A DNA stretch of 64,000 nucleotides from G963663315 sp963668255 (GTDB lineage Bacteria; Pseudomonadota; Gammaproteobacteria; Arenicellales; Poriferihabitantaceae), in assembly GCA_965116595.1 (NCBI GenBank), contig OZ220708.1, positions 1,798,001 to 1,862,000 on the forward strand. The letters run 5' to 3'. The translations under genes and the position numbers were made by a program. Position 1 is the first letter of the stretch. Each line of letters begins with the position of its first letter. Positions 52,602-61,192 of the stretch are shown here, one piece after another. The notes below the pieces were generated by a model. It was not told the DNA's origin. It was given only the letters and a program-made list of their open reading frames with translations, and did no database searches.

Positions 52602-55179
52602 TCATTTTTCAGCCCTCCCTTGTACAATACGGTCGAGGACCATTGCACAAAATAATATTGCCAGACCTGCCAGCACGCCCTGACCTTCATTCGCGTAAGT
52701 CAGGGCATCGAGTACTTCTTCACCCAGTCCCTTTGCCCCAATAAGAGATGCAATCACAACCATTGTAAGACACATTAAAATTGTCTGGTTGATGCCAGCC
52801 ATGATGGAAGGCATTGCCAGGGGAAGATCTACTTTGAACAGCATATAGGTTTTGGATACTCCGAAGGCTTCGGCGGCTTCCCGCACAGAGGCGGGCACTC
52901 CTTGCAGGCCCAGTACCGTAAGACGAATCACAGGGGGCATACCGAACACGATTGTCGCTAAAATCCCTGGCGGTTTGCCGATACCAAAAAAAGCAATAAC
53001 CGGTATCAGGTAAACGAATGTGGGCATGGTCTGCATCAAATCGAGTATCGGACGCACTGCAGAATAGAGCGACTGTTTTCGCGCGCAGGCAACGCCCAGA
53101 GGAATCCCGATAACAATACACAGCACCGCGGCTGAACCAAGCAAAGCCACCGTCGACATGCTTTTTTCCCAAAAACCGAACAGGGAAAGGTAAGCCAGAG
53201 TGGCAGCCGTGAATATTGCGACACGCGGCCCCGCGACTTTCAGCGCCAGTAACGAGATAACCGCCATAACTACAGGCCACGGCGTCGCTACCAGCAAGGT
53301 TTCCATCGTATTCAAAAGCATTTTTATACCGCCGGTAATTGCCAGGAAAAAATGACTCCAGTTTTCGGTGAGCCACTGGAAACCACTGTCAATCCAGGAT
53401 TCGAAACCTCTCCGGAAACTGCGTTCAGCCGGAAAGGTTTCGAGCCATGCCGGCGGCGCTCCGACAGTAAAACGGTACGACGTCAGGACACTTGCCAGGA
53501 TAACAAACATCGCCATTGAGAAAGACAGAATACCACTTACTCCATGACTGACTGATTTGTCTGCACACCATCTCCGATAGCTGGAATTCATGATCCGATT
53601 GGCAAGCAGGCCCTGGACCACTCTGAGTAGTACCAGGAATCCAATCCCGAACGCCAGCAGAATGGGGGCCGCGGCATCCAACTCACTCGCTTTTTGAAAT
53701 GCATCCGCACTCGCCGCATCCAGTGCACTTGCAGACTCAAGCAGCATACTGACATTGCTGTCACCACTTGCAATCAACTCTTCGGCCTCGCTCCGTCTGC
53801 TGTCAGCGCTGGCCGCCAGACGCCCGGCGCGGGCAAGCTGGTCAGCCCCCAGATCAGCCAGCAAACCTCGAGCAATCTGTACTATGGCAATGGTTTCCAG
53901 AATCAGAAAAATCCAGAACCAGCTCCACAAGTGTCGCGATACCCACCAAATCGAGCCCAGCAGCGCAGCAGCAACGTTAAACGAGGGAATGAAACCGGTT
54001 GCAGTATCCAATCGTGCGATCTCGCGCTCGTAGTACTTTGAATTGATCCCAACGAAATCAGAAATGTTGTCTCTGTGGGCGTCTGCCGGACTGTATTGCG
54101 AATTTTGATCAACGGTCTTGATGAAGGATTCGATTTTTCCGCCTTGTATACCACGCAACAGAATATCTTTGTCGATTACTCCAACTTCCTTGCCAGTAGA
54201 CTGAGTGATAACGATAGGTCCTTTGTGCTGCACAGAAATATCGATCAGTCGATCGAGATCGGCATCCTCATTTTCTCTTGGCGCCTTAACCAGTTCTTCG
54301 GCAGAAGCGTCTCGATATTCACTACCTGGCACCATTATGCTGTGGGCGCTGATTAGTTTGAGCCGGGAAATTCCAGCGACAAAATCCGCCACATATTCAT
54401 CGACAGGATTGCTGACAATCTCCTCGGCAGTGCCAATCTGTACAAGCATGCCATCTTTCATGATGGCAATCCGATGACCTACGCGAATAGCTTCATCAAG
54501 ATCGTGAGTAATAAAGATCGTTGTTTTCCGGGTTGCTTTTGTGAGTTGAATGAATTCGTCCTGCAGTTGCCGGCGTATCAATGGGTCAAGTGCGCTGAAC
54601 GGTTCATCCATGAGCAGTATATCGGGGTCTCCGGCCATCGCACGGGCCAACCCGACCCGCTGTTGCATTCCTCCGGACAGTTCATGGGCATAATGGTTTT
54701 CCCAGCCACTCAACTCGACAAGAGAAAGGACCCGCATTGCGGTCTCCCTGCGGTCACTCCGACTGATCCCCTTTACATCCAGTGGCAAAGCGACATTATC
54801 GATCACTGTACGGTGGGGCAGAAGGGCAATATTCTGGAAGACCATGCCGGTTTTTTTCCGCACGCATCAGGCGAAGGGCATCAGCATCTTTATCCATGAC
54901 GTTTTCACCGCCAATGAATATGTCACCTGCGGTTGGCTCCAGCAGGCGGTTGATATGGCGAACCAGCGTCGACTTTCCGCTGCCGGACAATCCCATAATG
55001 CAAAATACTTCACCCTCCATAACAGAAAACGAGGCATTTTGTACACCAACGACACAGCCGAATTTGTTCTGGACATCGCGCTTGGAAATGCCATCACGCC
55101 GGATCGCTTCCAGGGCTTCGAGGTTACGGTCTCCAAAAATCTTCCATACGTCCCGAATTTCAACCGCTGCTGGAGACAT
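52602..55179 (-). CDS. glycine betaine-type ABC transporter: ATPase-CBS-permease fusion, interrupted by a frameshift
   Basis: Two frames: 55179-54796 holds the N-terminal ATPase (Walker A GLSGSGKST) and 54863-52602 holds the rest: signature LSGGMQQRVGLARAM, Walker B ILLMDEPFSALD, a CBS-like segment, a DUF2628-like membrane region, a helical linker and the ProW-type permease (EAAEAFGVSKTYMLFKVDLP motif). They meet at a run of seven A on the coding strand (54851-54857); with six, the protein reads LMRAEKTGMVFQ and is 858 residues without a stop. ATPase and permease are normally separate (ProV/ProW, TmoV/TmoW); here they are one chain. The error may be technical. Confidence 0.85.
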
Positions 55180-55263
55180 ATTATCTTTATTTCACAGAGG
55201 TTCGGGTCTGACCTGGCAGTGAATCAATGCTTTCAGGATTATTGTATTGACTGGCATGAAAGA

Positions 55264-55273
55264 TTGTATACAA
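55264..55273. promoter_or_regulatory. candidate GntR operator TTGTATACAA
   Basis: Perfect 10-base palindrome in the gap between the ABC fusion and the GntR gene. Sites of this form are typical for FCD-type GntR regulators. It lies about 12-20 bases downstream of the predicted start of the ABC transcript, where a bound repressor would block RNA polymerase. Confidence 0.55.
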
Positions 55274-55290
55274 ATAAAATTCAGTTATGT

Positions 55291-55321
55291 ATTATATATT
55301 GCCAATTGAATAAATTGTCAA
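55291..55321 (-). promoter_or_regulatory. sigma-70 promoter of the ABC fusion gene
   Basis: On the minus strand: perfect TTGACA (55321-55316), 17 bases, TATATA (55298-55293), with TATAAT two bases on as alternative. Start of transcription near 55285, leader about 105 bases. On the plus strand TTGAAT (55306) and TAATAT (55328) could serve the gntR gene. Confidence 0.65.
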
Positions 55322-55426
55322 CAAACATAATATCGAGGCCAGACAACGAGAGCCATATCGTTTGTAAACTCATTTCGGCTGAAAATTTGCACTTGTTGAT
55401 TTTTCAGGAATACCAAGGCGGTTTTG

Positions 55427-56164
55427 ATGAAAAAGGAAACAGTCCAGAATCTTGCAGATAAAATACCTAAACGACGCGGGGATGGTCCTGACATTGTTTA
55501 CAGCTATTTACGTGACAAAATTATCAATACGCGATTGGTGGCAGGCGCAAGAATCGAGGAGCGTAAAATTGTCGAAGAACTGGGTTTGTCCCGTACCCCC
55601 GTCCGCCAGGCATTCATGCGAATGGCCGCTGAAGGTCTGATAGAACTGTTACCCAACCACGGGGCACGGATGCCTCCTTTGAATATTGAAGAAGTCCGTT
55701 CGTTTCTCGAGGCCTTTGAATTTTTATTGCTGGCAACGGCTCATCTTGCAACCAGGCGTCGTACAGAAAAGGATTTAGAGGAGATTTATCGCCAACGAGA
55801 CGCATACAAATCTGCTGCCATGGCACAGGATATAAAGGGAATGATTGAAACCAATGAGGAATTTCATTTGTCTGTCGCTCGGGCCGGGCACAATAGCCAC
55901 ATGGTGCGTCTTGTTGGAGACATGTTGGTTAAAGCCCTTCGCCTGGATGGATTCTGGTATGAACACACATTCAATCCCGGGCTGGAGAAAAGTGTCATCA
56001 ATAGTCTCCGGGAACACCAGGAACTGGTTCAGGCAATCGAAAACCAGGACTTGCAAAAAGTAGAAGATATAACCCGCCAGCATGTCCGGTCCTTTCGAAC
56101 GCCGCTGGTTGAATATCTATGCCAGAATGAAGCGGATGAATTCAAAGTCACTTTCTCCGAATAG
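55427..56164 (+). CDS. GntR family transcriptional regulator, FCD (FadR-type) subfamily
   Basis: Regulator of 245 residues. The winged helix is at about 20-90: IVYSYLRDKIINTRL, RKIVEELGLSRTPVRQAFMR, and the wing LIELLPNHGARM; the all-helical FCD ligand domain follows with metal-type residues in ETNEEFHLSVARAGH and SLREHQELVQAI. ATG at 55427 with AAGGCGG upstream is preferred to the adjoining TTG. It is divergent from the ABC fusion gene and 19 bases ahead of the aminotransferase gene, so it probably controls both in response to a substrate of the system. Confidence 0.9.
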   Translation: MKKETVQNLADKIPKRRGDGPDIVYSYLRDKIINTRLVAGARIEERKIVEELGLSRTPVRQAFMRMAAEGLIELLPNHGARMPPLNIEEVRSFLEAFEFLLLATAHLATRRRTEKDLEEIYRQRDAYKSAAMAQDIKGMIETNEEFHLSVARAGHNSHMVRLVGDMLVKALRLDGFWYEHTFNPGLEKSVINSLREHQELVQAIENQDLQKVEDITRQHVRSFRTPLVEYLCQNEADEFKVTFSE

Positions 56165-56183
56165 CAAGTCAAAAAATTTATGT

Positions 56184-57566
56184 ATGAGCAAATCATTGCA
56201 TCAGTATAGTAGTCCTGATCGTTCCTGCCATTTGCATTCGTTTACGGATCTGAGTAAACACGAAAAAGAAGGATCAGTTGTAATAGATCACGGAGAAGGA
56301 ATTTACCTGTTTGACACCGATGGCGTTCAATACCTGGACGCAATGTCAAGTCTCTGGTGCGCAACGCTGGGTTACAGCGAGAAAAGACTCGTCAAGGCGG
56401 CTGAAAAACAACTCTCCGCTCTACCATACAGCCATACGTTTCGAGGAAGAAGCCACGAAAAACTGATCGATCTTGCGGAAAAAATCATTGAAATTTCCCC
56501 TGAACATCTAACCAGGGTATTTTTTGCAGGGTCGGGGTCCGAAGCGAATGAATCAGCAATAAAAATGGCATGGTCATATCACAAGTTCAATGGGAATCCT
56601 CAGAAACGCAAGATTATATCGAGAACCAATGGCTATCATGGTTCTACAATATTTGCGACGCGTTTGTCAGGCATGCCTTCAATGCATGAGTATTTGAATG
56701 CAGGTATCCCTGAAGTACTTTATGCAGATTTGCCGAATTACCTGACCGAAGCGCTCGATAACGAAACAGAACCGGAATTTGCTACCAGATTGGCAAGTCA
56801 ACTGGAAAAACAAATTCTGGAAGAAGGTCCGGGAACTATTGCTGCATTTATTGCTGAGCCGGTTATGGGTGTCGGTGGCGTGATTTTACCTCCTCACACT
56901 TATTTTGAAAAAATTCAGGCTGTTCTGGAGCGATACAAAATTTTGCTGATTGCAGATGAGGTGATCTGTGGATTCGGGCGTACCGGGGAGATGTTCGGTT
57001 CCGTCACTTTTGATTTGAGGCCTGATATTTTAACCGTTGCAAAAGGCATTTCTTCGGCTTACTTCCCAATTTCAGCTACTTTGGTCACCGAATCAATTTA
57101 CAGTACGTTGGTTGAAGCCACTGCCCGAAAGGGTGTATTCAGTCACGGATTTACTTATTCCGGACATCCTGTTGGAGCCGCTGTTGCACTGGAAGCGATT
57201 GCTATCCTTGAGGAACGGGATATTCCAGGCCACGTTCGGGTGACAGGGGCAAAGTTACAGGAGGAGATACAGGGGTTGTGCGATGTCGATTTTGTTGCCA
57301 ACCCGCGAGGGGTTGGTTTGATGGCGGGATTCGATTTATTCGCCGACCCGGAAAAGAAAGTCCCTTTTGGGAAAATAGTTGACGCTGGCGCTCTGCTGAT
57401 GGATATTGCTGAGAAACATCAGCTTTTCATACGATCAGTGGGCGACACGATTGTGATTGCCCCACCATTGATTATTACGAAGGCTGAGATTGATGAACTG
57501 ATCAGGCGTCTTAGAATTGCACTCATGGAAACCGTCTACACGCTGGAAAAAGCCAGGATATCGTAG
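56184..57566 (+). CDS. class III pyridoxal-phosphate aminotransferase (omega-amino acid : pyruvate type)
   Basis: Aminotransferase of 460 residues. PLP contacts are D258 in ADEVICGFGRTG and K287 in AKGISSAY; the small-domain gate reads GFTYSGHPVGAAVALEA. Relatives use omega-amino acids, taurine or polyamines with pyruvate. ATG at 56184 is chosen; the frame is open further back but overlaps gntR. Codon use here is more A/T-rich than in neighbouring housekeeping genes. The stop codon TAG lies within a dispersed repeat (57563-57588). Confidence 0.88.
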   Translation: MSKSLHQYSSPDRSCHLHSFTDLSKHEKEGSVVIDHGEGIYLFDTDGVQYLDAMSSLWCATLGYSEKRLVKAAEKQLSALPYSHTFRGRSHEKLIDLAEKIIEISPEHLTRVFFAGSGSEANESAIKMAWSYHKFNGNPQKRKIISRTNGYHGSTIFATRLSGMPSMHEYLNAGIPEVLYADLPNYLTEALDNETEPEFATRLASQLEKQILEEGPGTIAAFIAEPVMGVGGVILPPHTYFEKIQAVLERYKILLIADEVICGFGRTGEMFGSVTFDLRPDILTVAKGISSAYFPISATLVTESIYSTLVEATARKGVFSHGFTYSGHPVGAAVALEAIAILEERDIPGHVRVTGAKLQEEIQGLCDVDFVANPRGVGLMAGFDLFADPEKKVPFGKIVDAGALLMDIAEKHQLFIRSVGDTIVIAPPLIITKAEIDELIRRLRIALMETVYTLEKARIS

Positions 57567-57588
57567 TGACAATCCCCTGTGGTTGTCC
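57563..57588 (-). repeat. dispersed palindromic repeat, copy 4
   Basis: Minus strand: GGACAACC-ACAGGG-GATTGTCA followed by CTAC. The CTAC tail, read on the plus strand, includes the TAG stop of the aminotransferase gene. Confidence 0.6.
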
Positions 57589-57643
57589 GCAGCGCCGAAG
57601 ATTTGGCATATACTGCGAACAACGTTGATTCGGGTTTACGGAT

Positions 57644-58474
57644 ATGGTTGATGAAGTGACAGGCTGCCTGCGCAAGATGAGGGTTGAAGCAACCCGTCCC
57701 GTTAGTTATCTGATGCCGGTGGGGGACGCACTGCTGGCAGTAAATGATCAACTCGGCCGCCCACTGAGATTGCAGTATACCGGTAATATTCATTGTGTTG
57801 AATGCGGCAGGAAAACCGGTAAGAGTTTTGCGCAAGGATATTGTTACCCATGTTTCAAGTCCCTGGCCGAATGCGACCTGTGTATCATGAAGCCGGAGAC
57901 CTGCCATTTTGCCCAGGGAACGTGCAGGGATGAGGAATGGGCAATAAGTCATTGCATGCAGGATCACTATGTCTATCTTGCAAACTCTTCAGGATTAAAG
58001 GTCGGAATTACCAGGGGGGCGCAGATACCCACACGCTGGATCGATCAGGGGGCGTCCCAGGCCATTGCGATGTTCAGAGTCAGGAACCGACTTCATTCGG
58101 GGTTGCTTGAAGTCGCATTGAAAAAACAGGTAAGTGACCGCACCGACTGGCGAAAGCTTTTGAAGGGACTGCCGCAAGAGGAGGACATGGTTGCGGAGCG
58201 CGATCGGCTGATCGGTTCGGTTCAGTCCGACCTGGAAGCGCTGAAGCAATCGAATGCCGACCTTGATTGGGAGCAATTGGACGACGCCCCTATTCAACTG
58301 ACCTATCCGGTGGATCGGTATCCCGACAAGGTAGTCAGCCTGAATCTGGATAAAACCCCGGAGATTTCAGGCACATTGATGGGAATAAAGGGGCAGTATC
58401 TGATTCTCGACTGCGGCGTGATCAACATTCGCAAGTTCGCGGGTTATGAGGTCACAGCCTGCCTCGCCGATTAA
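57644..58474 (+). CDS. DUF2797 domain-containing protein (zinc-ribbon-like)
   Basis: Protein of 276 residues of the DUF2797 family. A cysteine set of zinc-binding type is visible: CVECGRK, GYCYPCFKSLAECDLCIM, ETCHFAQGTC. The following YLANSSGLKVGITRGAQIPTR resembles a GIY-YIG-like beta-sheet, as noted for the family, and the C-terminus is a beta-rich region. No function is established. It stands between the aminotransferase and a polysaccharide gene on the same strand (30-base gap to the next). Confidence 0.85.
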   Translation: MVDEVTGCLRKMRVEATRPVSYLMPVGDALLAVNDQLGRPLRLQYTGNIHCVECGRKTGKSFAQGYCYPCFKSLAECDLCIMKPETCHFAQGTCRDEEWAISHCMQDHYVYLANSSGLKVGITRGAQIPTRWIDQGASQAIAMFRVRNRLHSGLLEVALKKQVSDRTDWRKLLKGLPQEEDMVAERDRLIGSVQSDLEALKQSNADLDWEQLDDAPIQLTYPVDRYPDKVVSLNLDKTPEISGTLMGIKGQYLILDCGVINIRKFAGYEVTACLAD

Positions 58475-58504
58475 CGGGTCATGAATTAACAGGATTCAGG
58501 AATA

Positions 58505-60427
58505 GTGAATCGCCGCATAAATTCACTGGTCAATTCATCGCGACAGACCAGATTTACCGTTTTCCTGATCCTGGATGTTGTGCTGATAATGCTCGGCCTC
58601 TGGTCGTCGTATTTTTTGAGAATGGATACTTTCATCATCACCGACATTCGTCTCGTCCTTCTGGGGCTGGCCGCGCCTGTAATTGCCATTCCGGTTTTTA
58701 TCAGAAACGGGGTTTATCGCGCTATCATCCGTTATCTGACCGCCGATGCCATTTGGACCATACTGCGTGCAGTGACGATCTATTGTGTTTTGTGGACATT
58801 GGTGGTGTTGTTTTCAGGCATCCTCGAGAAACCCCGTTCAATCATATTAATCAACTGGGGGGTCAGTCTGATATTGATTGGCGGTTCCCGGTTTCTCGCC
58901 CAATACCTTACCAATCTGTATTTCATTGCGGCCCATAAAAAAGGCAGTGATGCAAATGTCAAAAAGGTTCTGATCTACGGCGCTGGAGAGGCCGGGATTC
59001 AGATTGCTTCGGGATTGTCATCTCATCGCGGGACCGAAGTCGTCGGCTTTATTGACGACTCCAATCTGCTCCAGAATCAGTCTATCCGGGGCAAGCGGGT
59101 CTATCCATCCGAAAACCTGCCCGCGCTGGTGGTCAGCATGGAGGTTTCTGAAATTCTGCTGGCCATGCCTTCAGTCTCCCGCGGCAGGAGAGCTGAAATA
59201 TTATCCGCCCTGGAGTCCCTGCCGATTCCGGTCAGGACATTACCCGATATTGCCTCCATCGCATCCGGCAAAGTCAAGGTCCAGGATATCAGGGAAATCA
59301 GCGTTGTTGATCTTCTCGGCAGGGCATCGATTTCTCCCGACAGATCATTGATGCTCCGGAATATCGACAACCGTGTGGTCATGGTCACCGGCGCGGGCGG
59401 CTCTATCGGCGCGGAGTTGTGCCGCCAGATTTCTCTTCTGAACCCGAAGAGGATCATTCTATTTGAGCAAAGCGAGTTCCACTTGTATAAAATCGACCGC
59501 GAGCTTCGATCCCGCGCAGTCGAGTTTGTTCCGGTGCTGGGTTCGGTTTCGGATATCGACCACATAACCGAACGATGCAAAACGCTGGAGGTGGACACGA
59601 TCTTCCATGCCGCAGCCTACAAGCATGTCCCCCTGGTGGAGGCGAATCCCGCGATCGGTGTTAAAAACAACGTATTTGGAACCCACGCCACAGCCATGGC
59701 GGCGATTCGGGCCAATGTGAAAAGTTTTGTATTGATTTCCACGGACAAGGCCGTCCGTCCCACCAATGTGATGGGTGCGACCAAACGTTTTTCCGAACAG
59801 ATTCTCCAATCCATCAATGATCATGCGATTGCTGACCAGACCCGGTTCATTATCGTTCGATTCGGAAATGTGATTGATTCGTCGGGGTCCGTGATCCCGT
59901 TGTTCCGGGACCAGATCAACATGGGTGGGCCGGTAACCGTGACCCATAAAGAAGTGACGCGCTACTTCATGACGATCCCGGAAGCCGCCCAGTTGGTAAT
60001 CCAGGCCGGGGCCATGGGCAATGGCGGGGAAGTATTCGTTCTGGACATGGGGGAATCGGTCAGGATTTACGACCTGGCAGTCAAAATGATCAAGCTGAGC
60101 GGGCTTAGACCCAAAGATGCCGAGCGCCGTAATGGGGACATCGAAATAGAATTTTCCGGGATTCGGCCGGGTGAGAAGCTATATGAAGAATTGTTGATCG
60201 GCGACAATGTGGCGACAACGCAACACGATCGAATCATGATGGCGAATGAAAGATTCCTGCCGTGGGAAGAGATACAGGATAAGCTCGATCGATTGGAAAC
60301 CCAGGTTCGATCAGGAAATGCCGATCAGATCAGGCAAACACTGGCAGCCGTTGTCGAAGGTTATTCTGACGGCCTGGATTCTGTCGGCCCGGACAACCAC
60401 AGTGGGTCGTCCCTGCGCGGGGAGTGA
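58505..60427 (+). CDS. membrane-bound nucleoside-diphosphate-sugar 4,6-dehydratase (CapD/WbpM/PglF family)
   Basis: Polysaccharide synthesis enzyme of 640 residues. Four membrane helices lie within about 15-135, then a CoA-binding-like Rossmann domain (LIYGAGEAGIQIASGL) and the SDR catalytic domain (VMVTGAGGSIGAELCRQI). The active site is ISTDKAVRPTNVMGATKR, where Met replaces the Tyr of the usual YxxxK, the hallmark of this group. Likely acts on UDP-GlcNAc. GTG start. The final 13 residues (GPDNHSGSSLRGE) are encoded by a copy of a dispersed repeat, so the C-terminus has been rewritten by it. Confidence 0.92.
   Translation: MNRRINSLVNSSRQTRFTVFLILDVVLIMLGLWSSYFLRMDTFIITDIRLVLLGLAAPVIAIPVFIRNGVYRAIIRYLTADAIWTILRAVTIYCVLWTLVVLFSGILEKPRSIILINWGVSLILIGGSRFLAQYLTNLYFIAAHKKGSDANVKKVLIYGAGEAGIQIASGLSSHRGTEVVGFIDDSNLLQNQSIRGKRVYPSENLPALVVSMEVSEILLAMPSVSRGRRAEILSALESLPIPVRTLPDIASIASGKVKVQDIREISVVDLLGRASISPDRSLMLRNIDNRVVMVTGAGGSIGAELCRQISLLNPKRIILFEQSEFHLYKIDRELRSRAVEFVPVLGSVSDIDHITERCKTLEVDTIFHAAAYKHVPLVEANPAIGVKNNVFGTHATAMAAIRANVKSFVLISTDKAVRPTNVMGATKRFSEQILQSINDHAIADQTRFIIVRFGNVIDSSGSVIPLFRDQINMGGPVTVTHKEVTRYFMTIPEAAQLVIQAGAMGNGGEVFVLDMGESVRIYDLAVKMIKLSGLRPKDAERRNGDIEIEFSGIRPGEKLYEELLIGDNVATTQHDRIMMANERFLPWEEIQDKLDRLETQVRSGNADQIRQTLAAVVEGYSDGLDSVGPDNHSGSSLRGE
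60385..60424 (+). repeat. dispersed palindromic repeat, copy 5 (inside a coding region)
   Basis: 40-base element with core GGACAACC-ACAGTG-GGTCGTCC, flanked by CGGCCC and CTGCGCGGGGAG. It forms the last codons before the stop of the dehydratase gene. Copy 6 starts 50 bases on and differs by four bases. Confidence 0.75.
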
Positions 60428-60434
60428 TGATTGA

Positions 60435-60474
60435 CGGCCCGGACAACCACGGTGGGTTGTCCCTGTGCGGGGAG
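60435..60474 (+). repeat. dispersed palindromic repeat, copy 6
   Basis: Same 40-base unit as copy 5, with perfect arms GGACAACC / GGTTGTCC around ACGGTG. Copies 5 and 6 are a direct tandem pair with 10 bases between them, lying in the convergent gap before the methyltransferase gene. Confidence 0.75.
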
Positions 60475-60491
60475 CAAACTGCAAGCGCGGA

Positions 60492-61181
60492 TTATACTTT
60501 CCGGTAGATGCAGAACCAGCCTTCAGGCTGATTACCCTCATAATAGTGATCCATTTCCAGACTCAGGCAGCGGAGTATGGACTGATTTTCCAGTTGTTCG
60601 AACTTGTCGGCAAATCCCAGACTTTCCCATAGATCCTTGTGAACCGTGCAGGCAAGAATACCGGCGGGTTTCAGTATCCTGCAAATTTCATCAAGCGGTT
60701 CAGGTCCGACGTGACCATGGGTGAAGGTTCCCGACGAAATGACGCCATCAAAGCTGTCGCTTTCATATTCCAGCGGCAGGTTGACATCGCCGACTTTCAG
60801 ACCTCTATACAGCCCCTTGCGATTCGCCACAGCGACCATCTCCCGGGATAAATCGATGCCGTACAGGTTGGTATACCCCTGTTCCATCAGCGTACATACT
60901 GTAAGGCCCGTACCGCATCCAAGATCGAGGATTTTCGCGTCCCGGTCATCGAGATGCGCCATCAATTTGGCTGCGATCAATCCGGGTGAGGAATAGTTTA
61001 ATTCCCCGATCATTTGCTGATCGTATTCCTGCGCCCACTTTGCATAGAAAGTCTTCATGCTTTCCCTGTTTTCAAGGTTGTAGGCTTCAGTTACGAACTC
61101 TCCCGGGCCTGTAGCCTTTTTTCCGGGTTTTTTCTTCACTGCCTGGATTTCATTTTGGTCGGAGGATTCATTCTTTGTCAT
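60492..61181 (-). CDS. class I SAM-dependent methyltransferase
   Basis: Methyltransferase of 229 residues. The SAM site is KILDLGCGTGLTV, with GIDLSREMVAVA as the following acidic loop and FDGVISSGTFTHGHVG as motif IV region. The N-terminus has about 30 charged residues (KKKPGKKA) that look disordered. The last gene of the minus-strand run MFS-EamA-methyltransferase, 11 bases after the EamA stop. Substrate unknown. Confidence 0.87.
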   Translation of the reverse strand: MTKNESSDQNEIQAVKKKPGKKATGPGEFVTEAYNLENRESMKTFYAKWAQEYDQQMIGELNYSSPGLIAAKLMAHLDDRDAKILDLGCGTGLTVCTLMEQGYTNLYGIDLSREMVAVANRKGLYRGLKVGDVNLPLEYESDSFDGVISSGTFTHGHVGPEPLDEICRILKPAGILACTVHKDLWESLGFADKFEQLENQSILRCLSLEMDHYYEGNQPEGWFCIYRKV

Positions 61182-61192
61182 CGAATTCCTGT

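Noticed and set aside
54851..54863. Slippery A-AAA-AAC sequence as a programmed -1 frameshift in the ABC gene
   Set aside because: Joining the two frames needs a +1 (or -2) shift; a -1 slip leads into the third frame. An extra A is simpler.
55180..55263. Possible leader peptide gene in the ABC transcript leader
   Set aside because: No start codon with a convincing ribosome site and in-frame stop was found.
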